A stretch of 14,384 bases of DNA from Thermoplasmata archaeon (GCA_003649695.1 QMSR01000011.1:1-14384), one strand, 5' to 3'; shown: positions 1 to 6,326, numbered from the stretch's first letter. Translations and numbers: made by a program. The notes: a model not told the origin generated them from the letters alone.

Positions 1-570
1 CAGGGGCGCAGGGGAAGGATCCTCATAGGCTCGGTGACGGACCCCTACCAGCCGCTGGAGGCGAGGTACCGCCTCACGAGGTCCGTCCTGGAGCTTCTGG
101 TCAGGGAAAATGTTCCATTCACCCTCATGACCAAGAGCACCCTCTTCCTCAGGGACCTCGACCTCCTCGTCCATGGGGAGCTCGGGGTCTCCGTGTCCAC
201 GCTGGACGACTCCCGTGCCCGCCGCCTGGAGCCGGGGGCTCCCCCACCGTCTGCCAGGCTGGAGGCCCTGAGGATGGCCTCGGAGAGGGGTGTCAGGACC
301 TACGTCTTCTACGGCCCCGTGGCCCCGGGCGAGGGGGATTCCGGACCCCTTCTGGACCTCCTAGATGGGGGCCACGTCCAGTACGTGATGGTGGACAGGT
401 TCAGGCTTAAGAGGGGCATGCTGGCTTGGCTGATGGAGGCCCTTCCGGCCGTCGGCGAGGACCCCAGGGAGTGGGTGGAGGAGGCGAGGGAGGGGAGGAG
501 CTACCGGAGGGTCCTGGCGTCTCTTTCGGGGAGGGGCGTTCCGGTCTTCGCCCTGGGAGGGAAAGGTTAA
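1..570 (+). CDS. Radical SAM protein, SPL-like family (C-terminal part, 5' truncated)
   Basis: The reading frame is open from base 1 to TAA 568-570, giving 189 visible residues; the true start lies outside the window. The in-frame GTG at 34 is not a real start, because the conserved block ILIGSVTDPYQPLE begins before it. That block, followed by R-LTR-VLELL and then TKS-L-LRDLDLL, is typical of the C-terminal half of SPL/COG1533-type radical SAM proteins, which resemble spore photoproduct lyase. The catalytic CxxxCxxC cluster motif would be upstream and cannot be seen, so activity cannot be judged. The substrate of most archaeal members is unknown. Its stop codon lies inside the likely TATA box of the L3 operon, so the two units are packed tightly but are probably transcribed separately. 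Family assignment is fairly sure; function is not assigned. Confidence 0.75.
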   Translation, partial: QGRRGRILIGSVTDPYQPLEARYRLTRSVLELLVRENVPFTLMTKSTLFLRDLDLLVHGELGVSVSTLDDSRARRLEPGAPPPSARLEALRMASERGVRTYVFYGPVAPGEGDSGPLLDLLDGGHVQYVMVDRFRLKRGMLAWLMEALPAVGEDPREWVEEAREGRSYRRVLASLSGRGVPVFALGGKG

Positions 571-573
571 AAA
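558..573 (+). promoter_or_regulatory. Putative BRE/TATA promoter of the ribosomal cluster
   Basis: Purine-rich GGGAAAGG (about 559-566) followed by TTAAAAA (567-573) resembles an archaeal BRE plus TATA box. It is the first clearly AT-rich patch before the only real intergenic gap. Transcription would be expected to start about 25 nt downstream, near 592-597, leaving a leader of roughly 50 nt before the L3 ATG at 648. The TAA stop of the upstream gene lies within the element. This is inferred from position and composition, with no transcript evidence. Confidence 0.6.
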
Positions 574-625
574 CCTCCTTTACCTACGTGGAGGAGGGCT
601 GGAGGCTTGGGCGCCGGCCCGCGTA

Positions 626-636
626 GGCCGAAGGCC
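626..636 (+). other. Small hairpin in the L3 leader
   Basis: GGCC (626-629), GAA loop (630-632) and GGCC (633-636) form a perfect 4-bp stem just before the GGTGGTG ribosome-binding region (638-644) of L3. A second possible stem, GGGC-GCCG-GCCC, lies upstream at about 609-620. Such structure could modulate access to the L3 start, but this is only an inference, and GC-rich DNA produces short stems by chance. Confidence 0.25.
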
Positions 637-647
637 CGGTGGTGGGA

Positions 648-1655
648 ATGTCGAAGTTGAGCAGGCCTAGAAGGGGTTCCCTGGCCTTCTACCCGAGGGT
701 CAGGGCGAGGAGCTGGGTCCCCAAGATCAGGTCGTGGCCGGAGATCGAAGAAGGGCCCAGAATACAGGCCTTCGCCGGGTACAAGGCTGGCATGACCTAC
801 GTCTTCCTGAAGGACCATAGGAGGCTTTCCACGACGGCGGGCATGGACGTCTGGACCCCGGTAACGGTGATCGAGACTCCCCCCATGCTCGCGCTTGCGG
901 TGCGCTTCTACGAGAAGACGCCCTACGGCCTGAGGAGCATAGGCGAGGTCTGGGCCCCGGAGCTGCCCAAGTACCTCTCCAGGAGGTTCCCCACGCCCAA
1001 GAACTACGACGTCGAGGCGGCCTGGTCCAGGATGGAGGGGAAGATGGAGAGGGTCGCAGAGGTCAGGTTCATCATGGGCACCCAGCCCTGGAGGATAACC
1101 GGGGTCCCCAAGAAGGTCCCGGATCTGGTGGAGATCAGGGTAGGAGGGGGCAGCCTCGAGGACAGGATCTCCTTCGCGAGGGAGAGGCTGGGCACCGAGT
1201 TCAAGTTCGAGGAGTTCGGCTTCGTCGGCAAGTGGGTTGACGTCCTCGCGATCACCAAGGGGAAGGGCTTCCAGGGTCACGTGAAGAGGTTCGGCGTCAA
1301 GCTTCTACACCACAAGAACCGCAAGCACAGGAGGATGATCGGCACCCTTGGCCCCTGGCACCCGGACTGGGTCCGCTGGACGGTGCCGCAGGCCGGACAG
1401 ACGGGCTTCCACCAGAGGACCGAGTTCAACAAGCTGGTGCTCAAGATAGGCGAGGACGGGTCGGAGGTCGTCCCCAAGGGGGGATTCCTCCACTACGGCG
1501 TCCTGAGGGAGGGCTACGTCATCCTCAAGGGCTCCGTCCCTGGCCCGGCCAAGAGGCTCATCGTCATGAGGGACGCCGTCAGGCCGCCCAGCGAGAGGGA
1601 GGAGGTCGACCTGACCTACGTGTACACGGGATCCCAGCAGGGGGTGAGGCCTTGA
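648..1655 (+). CDS. rpl3: Large subunit ribosomal protein L3 (uL3)
   Basis: Encodes uL3, a protein of the 50S subunit that binds 23S rRNA and reaches toward the peptidyl transferase centre. The product is 335 aa, normal for archaeal L3. The N-terminus carries PRRGSLAFYPRVRARS (about residues 7-22), the archaeal/eukaryotic signature. Later blocks are GYKAGMT (44-50), TKGKGFQGHVKRFGV (203-217) and GPWHPDWVRW...AGQTGFHQRTEFNK (235-262), the conserved loop region. ATG 648 is chosen over in-frame GTG codons at 639 and 642, because those lie within the GGTGGTG ribosome-binding site and family proteins begin close to the PRRGSL block. It is the first gene of the cluster after the promoter-like element, and its TGA overlaps the TTG start of L4. 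Confidence 0.95.
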   Translation: MSKLSRPRRGSLAFYPRVRARSWVPKIRSWPEIEEGPRIQAFAGYKAGMTYVFLKDHRRLSTTAGMDVWTPVTVIETPPMLALAVRFYEKTPYGLRSIGEVWAPELPKYLSRRFPTPKNYDVEAAWSRMEGKMERVAEVRFIMGTQPWRITGVPKKVPDLVEIRVGGGSLEDRISFARERLGTEFKFEEFGFVGKWVDVLAITKGKGFQGHVKRFGVKLLHHKNRKHRRMIGTLGPWHPDWVRWTVPQAGQTGFHQRTEFNKLVLKIGEDGSEVVPKGGFLHYGVLREGYVILKGSVPGPAKRLIVMRDAVRPPSEREEVDLTYVYTGSQQGVRP

Positions 1656-2416
1656 AGGTGAACGTCTACGACACCAGCGGGAAGGTCGTCGGGGAGGTCG
1701 AGCTCCCGCCCGTCTTCGAGACACCGCTCAGGCCCGACCTCATAAGGAGGGCCGTGAGGGTGTTCCAGATGAACAGGAGGCAGCCCTACGGCGCCTCTCC
1801 CGAGGCCGGGAAGAGGAGGGTCGCGGAGTCCTGGGGGCCGGGGTACGGCATGTCCAGGGTCCCGAGGCTCGCGAGGACCGGCAGGGCGGCCTTCGCGCCG
1901 GGCACCGTCGGCGGGAGGAGGGCCCACCCGCCGAGGGCGGAGAAGGTCTGGGCGAGGAAGATGAACAGGAAGGAGAGGAGGCTGGCCAAGCTCAGCGCAC
2001 TTGCCGCCACCGCCGTCCCCGAGCTGGTGAGGGCGAGGGGGCACAGGGTACCCGAAGGCCTCACGGTGCCCATCGTGGTCCGGGGCCTGGAGGGCCTGGA
2101 GAGGGTATCCCAGGCCAAGGAACTCCTGCTCGCCCTCGGCCTCGGGGAGGAGCTGGAGAGGGCCCACGACAGGAAGATGAGGGCCGGCAAGGGCAAGATG
2201 AGGGGCAGGAGGTACAGGGTCAGGAAGAGCGTCTTGGTCGTGGTCTCCTCCAAGGAGCCCGCGGAGAGGGCCTTCTCCAACATCCCGGGCGTGGAGGTCC
2301 TCACGCCCCGGGAGCTGAACGCCGAGGTCCTGGCGCCGGGCGGAGACCCCGGCAGGCTCCTCATGCTCTCCGAGGAGGCCCTCCAGGAGATAGGGGGGTG
2401 GGAGCCGTGGAGGTGA
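1652..2416 (+). CDS. rpl4: Large subunit ribosomal protein L4 (uL4)
   Basis: Encodes uL4, an early-assembly 50S protein whose extended loop helps line the nascent-peptide exit tunnel. The 254-aa product opens with MKVNVYDTSGKVVGEVELPPVF-like sequence and has the archaeal blocks NRRQPYGASPEAGKRR and SWGPGYGMSRVPRL, then RRAHPPRAEKVW, then a C-terminal half with NIPGVEV. The start is TTG 1652, overlapping the L3 stop by 4 nt (TTGA), with GGGGTGAGG at 1641-1649 as ribosome-binding site. GTG 1658 is an alternative, but its spacing from that site is poorer. The end overlaps the L23 start by 19 nt, so translation of the two is probably coupled. Confidence 0.94.
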   Translation: MKVNVYDTSGKVVGEVELPPVFETPLRPDLIRRAVRVFQMNRRQPYGASPEAGKRRVAESWGPGYGMSRVPRLARTGRAAFAPGTVGGRRAHPPRAEKVWARKMNRKERRLAKLSALAATAVPELVRARGHRVPEGLTVPIVVRGLEGLERVSQAKELLLALGLGEELERAHDRKMRAGKGKMRGRRYRVRKSVLVVVSSKEPAERAFSNIPGVEVLTPRELNAEVLAPGGDPGRLLMLSEEALQEIGGWEPWR

Positions 2417-2655
2417 TCAAGCAGCTCTGGCTCAGCGAGAAGAGCTTCATGCTCGCCGAGAGGGAGAACAAGCTCGTGTTCTTAGTGGATCGCTCAGCGA
2501 ACAAGCCCACAATCAAGAGGGCCGTCGAGGAGAAGTACGGGGTAAAGGTGGACAGGGTCTGGACCATGAACACCAAGCACGGGAAGAAGGCCATAGTGAA
2601 GCTGGCGGAGGGGTATTCGGCGGAGGAGATTCTAATAAGGCTGGGCGTCATCTGA
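2398..2655 (+). CDS. rpl23: Large subunit ribosomal protein L23 (uL23)
   Basis: Encodes uL23, which sits at the polypeptide exit of the 50S subunit and is a docking site for targeting factors. The product is 85 aa, as usual for archaea. Recognisable parts are WLSEKS near residue 11, the ENKLVFLVDRSANKPTIKRAVEE stretch, the VKVDRVWTMNTKHGKKA strand-loop and the terminal YSAEEILIRLGVI. GTG 2398 is preferred because the resulting MGAVEVIK aligns with the N-terminal length of known archaeal L23; GTG codons at 2407 and 2413 are alternatives. The first 19 nt overlap the end of L4. The TGA stop forms part of the TGAGGTGG module serving L2. Confidence 0.93.
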   Translation: MGAVEVIKQLWLSEKSFMLAERENKLVFLVDRSANKPTIKRAVEEKYGVKVDRVWTMNTKHGKKAIVKLAEGYSAEEILIRLGVI

Positions 2656-2665
2656 GGTGGGGTAG

Positions 2666-3367
2666 ATGGGCAAGAGGATTTACTCGCAGAGGAAGGGCCG
2701 CGGCGGCCCGACCTTCAGGGCGCCCAGCCACAGGTACAAGGCCGACGCCAGACTACCCCCCATCAGGGAGGGTGTGGGGGTGGTCGAGGAGATCGTGCAC
2801 GACCCGGGCAGGACGGCCCCACTGGCGGTGGTGCGCTTCGAGTCCTTGAAGGCATACATACCGGCACACTACGGCATGTACGTGGGCCAGAAGGTCCTCG
2901 TGGGCGAGGCGGTTGAGGTCCGCCCGGGCAGCATCATGCCCCTGGCCTCGATCCCGGAGGGCGTCCCCATATACTTCATCGAGGGGGTTCCGGGGGACGG
3001 CGGTAGGTACGTCAGGACGGCGGGGGCATACGCCACCGTGATCTCCCACGGTAGGGAGGTCGTGGTCCAGATGCCCTCGGGCCAGTTCAGGTCCTTCCAC
3101 CCCAGGTGCAGGGCCGTCATCGGGATCGTGGCCGGAGGGGGCAGGAGCGACAGGCCCTTCCTGAAGGCGGGGAAGAAGGTCCACGCCCTGAGGAGCAGGG
3201 CCAGGAAGGCCTACAGGACGAGGGGGGTTGCCATGAACCCGGTGGACCACCCCCACGGCGGCGGCAGCCACCAGCACGTGGGCAGGCCCAGCACGGTCTC
3301 CAAGAACGCGCCGCCGGGCAGGAAGGTCGGTAGGATAGCCCCGAAGAAGAAGAGGAGGAAGAGGTGA
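2666..3367 (+). CDS. rpl2: Large subunit ribosomal protein L2 (uL2)
   Basis: Encodes uL2, a core 23S rRNA-binding protein needed for subunit association and peptidyl transferase activity. The 233-aa product has an N-terminal SQRKGRGGPTFRAPSHRYK block, the OB/SH3-like core with PGDGGRYVRTAGAYATVISH (about 109-128), and the signature NPVDHPHGGGSHQHVGRP (191-208), which contains the conserved histidine region near the active centre. The C-terminus is very basic (APKKKRRKR). ATG 2666 follows the L23 stop by 10 nt. The stop and ribosome-binding site are fused as TGAGGTGG (2653-2660), placed 13 nt before the start. Confidence 0.96.
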   Translation: MGKRIYSQRKGRGGPTFRAPSHRYKADARLPPIREGVGVVEEIVHDPGRTAPLAVVRFESLKAYIPAHYGMYVGQKVLVGEAVEVRPGSIMPLASIPEGVPIYFIEGVPGDGGRYVRTAGAYATVISHGREVVVQMPSGQFRSFHPRCRAVIGIVAGGGRSDRPFLKAGKKVHALRSRARKAYRTRGVAMNPVDHPHGGGSHQHVGRPSTVSKNAPPGRKVGRIAPKKKRRKR

Positions 3368-3368
3368 G

Positions 3369-3755
3369 ATGCCGAGGAGGGAGTTCAGGTACAGGGGGTA
3401 CACCCTCGAGGAGCTCCAGAAGATGAGCCTGGAGGAGCTGCTCCCGCTCCTCCCCGCCAGGGCGAGGAGGAGCCTTAAGAGGGGCCTCAACGAGGAGCAG
3501 CGCAAGGCCATGGAGAGGATCATCAAGGGCAAGAAGCCCGTGGTCAGGACCCACAGGAGGGACATCATCATCCTCCCCCAGATGGTGGGGAGGAGGGTGG
3601 CCGTCTACAACGGCAGGGAGTTCGTGGAGTTCGAGATCAAGCCCGAGATGATCGGCCACTACCTCGGGGAGTTCGCCCTCACCAGGAAGGAGGTCAAGCA
3701 CAGCGCACCGGGAGTGGGGGCCACCAGGAGCTCCAAGTTCCTGCCGCTGAAGTGA
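3369..3755 (+). CDS. rps19: Small subunit ribosomal protein S19 (uS19)
   Basis: Encodes uS19, a protein of the 30S head that contacts the tRNA/decoding region with S13. The product is 128 aa, in the archaeal range and longer than bacterial S19 because of the N-terminal helical segment FRYRGYTLEELQKMSLEELLPLLPARARR. The C-terminal signature is strong: RTHRRDIIILPQMVGRRVAVYNG, then EMIGHYLGEFALTRKEVKH and the terminal GATRSSKFLPLK. ATG 3369 comes 1 nt after the L2 TGA, with the ribosome-binding bases lying in the end of L2 (GAGGAAGAGGTGAG). Its own TGA begins another TGAGGTGG module that serves L22. Confidence 0.95.
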   Translation: MPRREFRYRGYTLEELQKMSLEELLPLLPARARRSLKRGLNEEQRKAMERIIKGKKPVVRTHRRDIIILPQMVGRRVAVYNGREFVEFEIKPEMIGHYLGEFALTRKEVKHSAPGVGATRSSKFLPLK

Positions 3756-3765
3756 GGTGGTGAAG

Positions 3766-4221
3766 ATGCCTTACGCCTTCCAGATCCCGGAGGAGGAAAA
3801 GGACCTGTACGCCAGGGCCTACGGCAGGGAGATGCCCATCTCCAGGAAGTGGGCCTACGAGCTCGCCAACGCCATCAGGGGGCTCATGCTCCAGGACGCT
3901 AAGAGGCTCCTGGAAGACGTGATCGCCAAGAGGAGGCCCATCCCCGTGAGGAGATACACGGACTCCGTCTCCCACCGGAAGGGGAAGGTGGGCCCCGGTA
4001 AGTACCCGGTCAAGGCCGCCAGGTTCTTCCTGAAGGTCCTGAAGAACGTGGAGGCGAACGCCGAGGACAAGGGCCTGGACCCCGACCGCCTCAAGCTGGT
4101 CCACGTCTCCGCCTACAAGGGCAGGACCGAGGTGAGGTTCAAGCCCAGGGCCTTCGGGAGGAGCACCCCGATCAGGAAGGAGACCGTGAACCTAGAGGTC
4201 GTGGTGAAGGAGGTGGAGTGA
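3766..4221 (+). CDS. rpl22: Large subunit ribosomal protein L22 (uL22)
   Basis: Encodes uL22, a 50S protein whose long hairpin lines the exit tunnel. The product is 151 aa. The N-terminal half has the archaeal pattern MPISRKWAYELANAIRGLMLQDAKRLLEDVI, the middle has KYPVKAARFFLKVLKNVEANAEDKGLD, and the C-terminal GRSTPIRKETVNLEVVV matches the tunnel hairpin and final strand. ATG 3766 (MPYAFQIPEE) is chosen over in-frame GTG 3757 and 3760, since those are inside the TGAGGTGGTGA ribosome-binding sequence. The stop TGA shares one base with the ATG of S3 (TGATG), indicating coupled translation. Confidence 0.95.
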   Translation: MPYAFQIPEEEKDLYARAYGREMPISRKWAYELANAIRGLMLQDAKRLLEDVIAKRRPIPVRRYTDSVSHRKGKVGPGKYPVKAARFFLKVLKNVEANAEDKGLDPDRLKLVHVSAYKGRTEVRFKPRAFGRSTPIRKETVNLEVVVKEVE

Positions 4222-4907
4222 TGGGGATCGAGAGGAAGTTCATCAGGGAGGCCCTCAGGAAGGTCCTGCTCAAGGAGTACCTCATGAGGGAGCTCAGGGG
4301 CGCGTACATGGGGGGAATGAGGGTGCGCAAGACCCCCCTGGGGACGCACATCGTGGTTGAGGTCAGCAGGCCCGGCCTGGTCATAGGGAGGAAGGGCGAG
4401 AGGATCAGGGAGATAGAGAGGAAGGTCAAGGAGGAGTTCGGCTTCGAGAACCCCCAGATCGAGGTTAAGGCGATCCAGAAGCCGGAGCTGAACCCGCAGG
4501 TGATGGCCGAGAGCATCGCCCTGGCGATAGAGAGGGGGTGGAAGTTCCGCAGGGTGGCACACCAGGCCCTGGACAGGATCATGAGGGCCGGGGCCAGGGG
4601 GGTCCAGATAGTGATCAGCGGGAAGCTCACAGGGGACAGGGCCAGGAGCGAGAACTTCAAGGCCGGCAAGGTTAAGCACTGCGGGGAGCCGGCCTTCTCC
4701 CAGATGAGGAAGGGCTTCGCCATAGCGGTCCCCAAGCAGGGCGTCATAGGGGTGTACGTGGCCATCCTCCCGCCCGGGGAGGTCTTGCCGGACGAGGTTG
4801 TTGTGGACGAGGAGGAGGTGAGGAAGCTTGCCGCTGCTGAAGGCGAGGGAGCTGAGGGAGAAGAGCACGGAGGAGCTGAGGAGGAAGCTCGAGGAGCTGA
4901 GGAATGA
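4221..4907 (+). CDS. rps3: Small subunit ribosomal protein S3 (uS3) with acidic tail overlapping L29
   Basis: Encodes uS3, a 30S head protein at the mRNA entry channel. The 228-aa product has a type II KH domain with the GxxG loop VIGRKGERI at about residues 54-62, then the KELNPQ-like segment QKPELNPQVMAESIALAIERG, and a C-terminal domain containing AGARGVQIVISGKLTGDRAR and KQGVIGVYVAILPPGE. ATG 4221 is used, one base overlapping the L22 stop, with AGGTGGAG just before. The last 26 residues (203-228) are Glu/Ala/Gly-rich and low in complexity, and are encoded by DNA that also encodes the start of L29 in another frame. Acidic tails occur in archaeal S3, so the tail is plausible, but the overlap is unusually long. 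Confidence 0.95.
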   Translation: MGIERKFIREALRKVLLKEYLMRELRGAYMGGMRVRKTPLGTHIVVEVSRPGLVIGRKGERIREIERKVKEEFGFENPQIEVKAIQKPELNPQVMAESIALAIERGWKFRRVAHQALDRIMRAGARGVQIVISGKLTGDRARSENFKAGKVKHCGEPAFSQMRKGFAIAVPKQGVIGVYVAILPPGEVLPDEVVVDEEEVRKLAAAEGEGAEGEEHGGAEEEARGAEE

Positions 4908-5037
4908 GCTCTTCGAGGAGAGGGTCCACGCCGCCCTGGGCGGCGTCGCCAGGAACCCGGCAAAGATAAGAAACTTAAAAAAGCAGATAGCTAGAATCCT
5001 GACAGTGCTCAGGGAACGAGGTGAAGCTGAGAGGTGA
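4828..5037 (+). CDS. rpl29: Large subunit ribosomal protein L29 (uL29)
   Basis: Encodes uL29, a small two-helix 50S protein near the exit tunnel that forms part of the signal recognition particle docking site with L23. The 69-aa product shows the family pattern LKARELREKSTEELRRKLEELRNELFEERVH, then NPAKIRNLKKQIARILTVLRE. TTG 4828 is the best start: GGAGGTGAGG lies just upstream at 4813-4822 with suitable spacing, and starting later would remove the conserved first helix. As a result the first 80 nt overlap the end of S3 out of frame. The segment around 4962-5000 uses AT-rich codons (ATA, AGA, TTA, AAA) unlike the rest of the cluster, where a promoter-like element may be embedded. Confidence 0.92.
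   Translation: MPLLKARELREKSTEELRRKLEELRNELFEERVHAALGGVARNPAKIRNLKKQIARILTVLRERGEAER
4967..4982 (+). promoter_or_regulatory. Putative internal promoter before aIF1
   Basis: TAAGAAAC followed by TTAAAAAA (BRE-like purine/A tract plus TATA-like run, 4967-4982) lies inside L29. It resembles the L3 promoter element, GAAAGG followed by TTAAAAA. The centre is about 56 nt upstream of the aIF1 GTG at 5034, so transcription could start near 5003. The surrounding L29 codons are atypically AT-rich. This is an inference from composition and spacing. Confidence 0.35.
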
Positions 5038-5327
5038 GCGCCTGGAGGGATGAGGAGGAATTCTCGATAGGAGGCTTCGAGGACCTCATCCCCGAGACGA
5101 TGTTCATAAAGATCTACGTGGACGTCCGCAGGTACGGGAAGAAGGTGACCATCATAGATGGCTTCGACCCGAAGCTAGTAGACCTCGAGGAGATCGCGAA
5201 GATGCTGAAGAAGAAGGTCGCGGCCGGTGGGACGGTCAAGAACGGGAGGATCGAGATCCAGGGCGACCACAGGGAGAAGATCGCGAAGATCCTGGAGGAC
5301 ATGGGATACACGGTGGAGGTCCTGTAG
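5034..5327 (+). CDS. Translation initiation factor aIF1 (SUI1/eIF1 family)
   Basis: Encodes an archaeal SUI1-family factor, homologous to eukaryotic eIF1, which binds the 30S subunit and monitors start-codon selection. The 97-aa product has the SUI1 fold signatures RRYGKKVTIIDGFD (about 32-45), LKKKVAAGGTVKNGRIEIQGDH (58-79) and the final helix KIAKILEDMGY. GTG 5034 overlaps the L29 stop by 4 nt (GTGA), and GAGGTGAAGC-type bases lie upstream. It ends in TAG directly followed by an in-frame TGA, a tandem stop. Placement between L29 and the RNase P gene is the conserved archaeal arrangement. It may also be driven by the promoter-like patch inside L29. Confidence 0.93.
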   Translation: MSAWRDEEEFSIGGFEDLIPETMFIKIYVDVRRYGKKVTIIDGFDPKLVDLEEIAKMLKKKVAAGGTVKNGRIEIQGDHREKIAKILEDMGYTVEVL

Positions 5328-5608
5328 TGAGGAGGGCCCGCTTTCTCCCGGCCCACGAGCTGGTGGGCCTCAGGGTAAGGGTCCTCCGGCACACGGACCC
5401 GACGCTGGTGGGCCTGACCGGGATCGTCGAGGACGAGACGAAGAACACCCTCCTGGTCTCGGGGAAGGTGGTCCCGAAGAGGGGCGCAGTCTTCGAATTT
5501 TCCGTTTCCGGTAGGCGCATAGTTATTAAAGGGGACGATATACTCTATCGGCCGGTCGAGAGGACCAGGAGGGTGCTGAGGAGGAAGGGGAGATGGCGAG
5601 GGACATAG
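5327..5608 (+). CDS. rnp1: Ribonuclease P protein component 1 (Rpp29/Pop4 family)
   Basis: Encodes the archaeal homologue of Rpp29/Pop4, a protein subunit of RNase P, which removes 5' leaders from precursor tRNA together with the catalytic RNA. The 93-aa product has the Sm-like barrel pattern: HELVGLRVRVLRHTDPTLVGLTGIVEDETKNTL across about residues 10-42, then VPKRGAVFEFSV (49-60), with a basic C-terminus (RRVLRRKGRWRGT). GTG 5327 shares one base with the TAG stop of aIF1. The end overlaps the S17 start by 16 nt. Codons from about 5490 to 5550 (TTT, ATT, AAA, ATA, TAT, CGG) are more AT-rich than elsewhere in the cluster. Confidence 0.92.
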   Translation: MRRARFLPAHELVGLRVRVLRHTDPTLVGLTGIVEDETKNTLLVSGKVVPKRGAVFEFSVSGRRIVIKGDDILYRPVERTRRVLRRKGRWRGT

Positions 5609-5931
5609 GGATTGACGTCAGGCCCCCGGAGGGGGAGTGCGACGACCCCAATTGCCCGTTCCACGGGCACCTCAAGGTCAGAGGGATCGTTCTCCAGGGC
5701 GTCGTTGTCAGGGCGAGGGCGGAGAAGACGGTCATCGTGGAGGTTAGGAGGCTGAAGAAGGATCCCAAGTACGAGAGGTACGCAAGGGTCAGCTCGAGGA
5801 TTCCCGCCCACAACCCTCCCTGCATCGGCGCCAGGGAGGGGGATCTGGTCAGGATCGCGGAGACCAGGCCCATCAGCAAGACCAAGCACTTCGTGGTGAT
5901 AGAGGTCCTGAAGAGGGGTGTTGGGAGATGA
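5593..5931 (+). CDS. rps17: Small subunit ribosomal protein S17 (uS17)
   Basis: Encodes uS17, a primary 16S rRNA-binding protein of the 30S body. The 112-aa product has the archaeal N-terminal extension MARDIGIDVRPPEGECDDPN and then the OB-fold with VRGIVLQGVVVRARAEKTVIVE and KYERYARVSSRIPAHNPP. The segment C16-x4-C21-x2-H24-x-H26 keeps the conserved CDDPNCPFHG motif and could bind metal, though this is inferred. ATG 5593 begins inside the Rpp29 gene, preceded by GAGGAAGGGGAG as ribosome-binding site. The stop overlaps the L14 start as ATGA. Confidence 0.95.
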   Translation: MARDIGIDVRPPEGECDDPNCPFHGHLKVRGIVLQGVVVRARAEKTVIVEVRRLKKDPKYERYARVSSRIPAHNPPCIGAREGDLVRIAETRPISKTKHFVVIEVLKRGVGR

Positions 5932-6326
5932 GGGGTATACCTGCAAAGGCCACCAGGGGCCTCCCCGTCGGCGCGAAGCTCGTCTGCGCAGACAACTCCG
6001 GAGCCAAGCTCCTGGAGATCATTGCTGTGATCAACTACAAGGGGGTCCACAGGAGGCTCCCAGCCGCAGGCATAGGGGACATGGTGGTGGTCAGCGTGAA
6101 GAAGGGGACACCGGACATGAGGAAGAAGGTCATGAGGGCGGTAATTATCAGGACGAGGAGGCCCTACAAGAGGCCTGACGGGACCACTGTGATCTTCGAG
6201 GACAACGCGGCCGTTATCACGAACGAGAAGGGGGAGACGAAGGGCACCGAGATCAAGGGGCCCGTGGCGAGGGAGGCCGCAGAGCGCTGGCCCAAGGTGG
6301 CCGCCACGGCCTCCATCATCGTGTGA
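5928..6326 (+). CDS. rpl14: Large subunit ribosomal protein L14 (uL14)
   Basis: Encodes uL14, a 50S protein at the subunit interface that contacts 16S rRNA and is a site of anti-association factors. The product is 132 aa, the usual archaeal length. Blocks seen are GAKLVCADNSGAKLLEIIAV, the beta-strand GIGDMVVVSVKKGTPDMRKKVMRAVIIR, YKRPDGTTVIFEDNAAVI and the terminal AERWPKVAATASIIV. ATG 5928 overlaps the S17 stop by 4 nt (ATGA), with GGTGTTGGGAG upstream. The TGA at 6324 starts a TGAGGTGG module for L24. Confidence 0.96.
   Translation: MRGIPAKATRGLPVGAKLVCADNSGAKLLEIIAVINYKGVHRRLPAAGIGDMVVVSVKKGTPDMRKKVMRAVIIRTRRPYKRPDGTTVIFEDNAAVITNEKGETKGTEIKGPVAREAAERWPKVAATASIIV

Noticed and set aside
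34..36. GTG 34 as start of the first gene
   Set aside because: The conserved ILIGSVTDPYQP block begins before it and the frame is open to base 1, so the gene is truncated by the window rather than starting here.
565..575. Inverted repeat GGTT-AAA-AACC as an operator
   Set aside because: A 4-bp arm is too short to support, and it coincides with the TATA-like run, which explains the sequence better.
571..647. A tRNA, small RNA or terminator in the only intergenic gap
   Set aside because: No cloverleaf arms or poly-T run; only short GC stems and the L3 ribosome-binding site.
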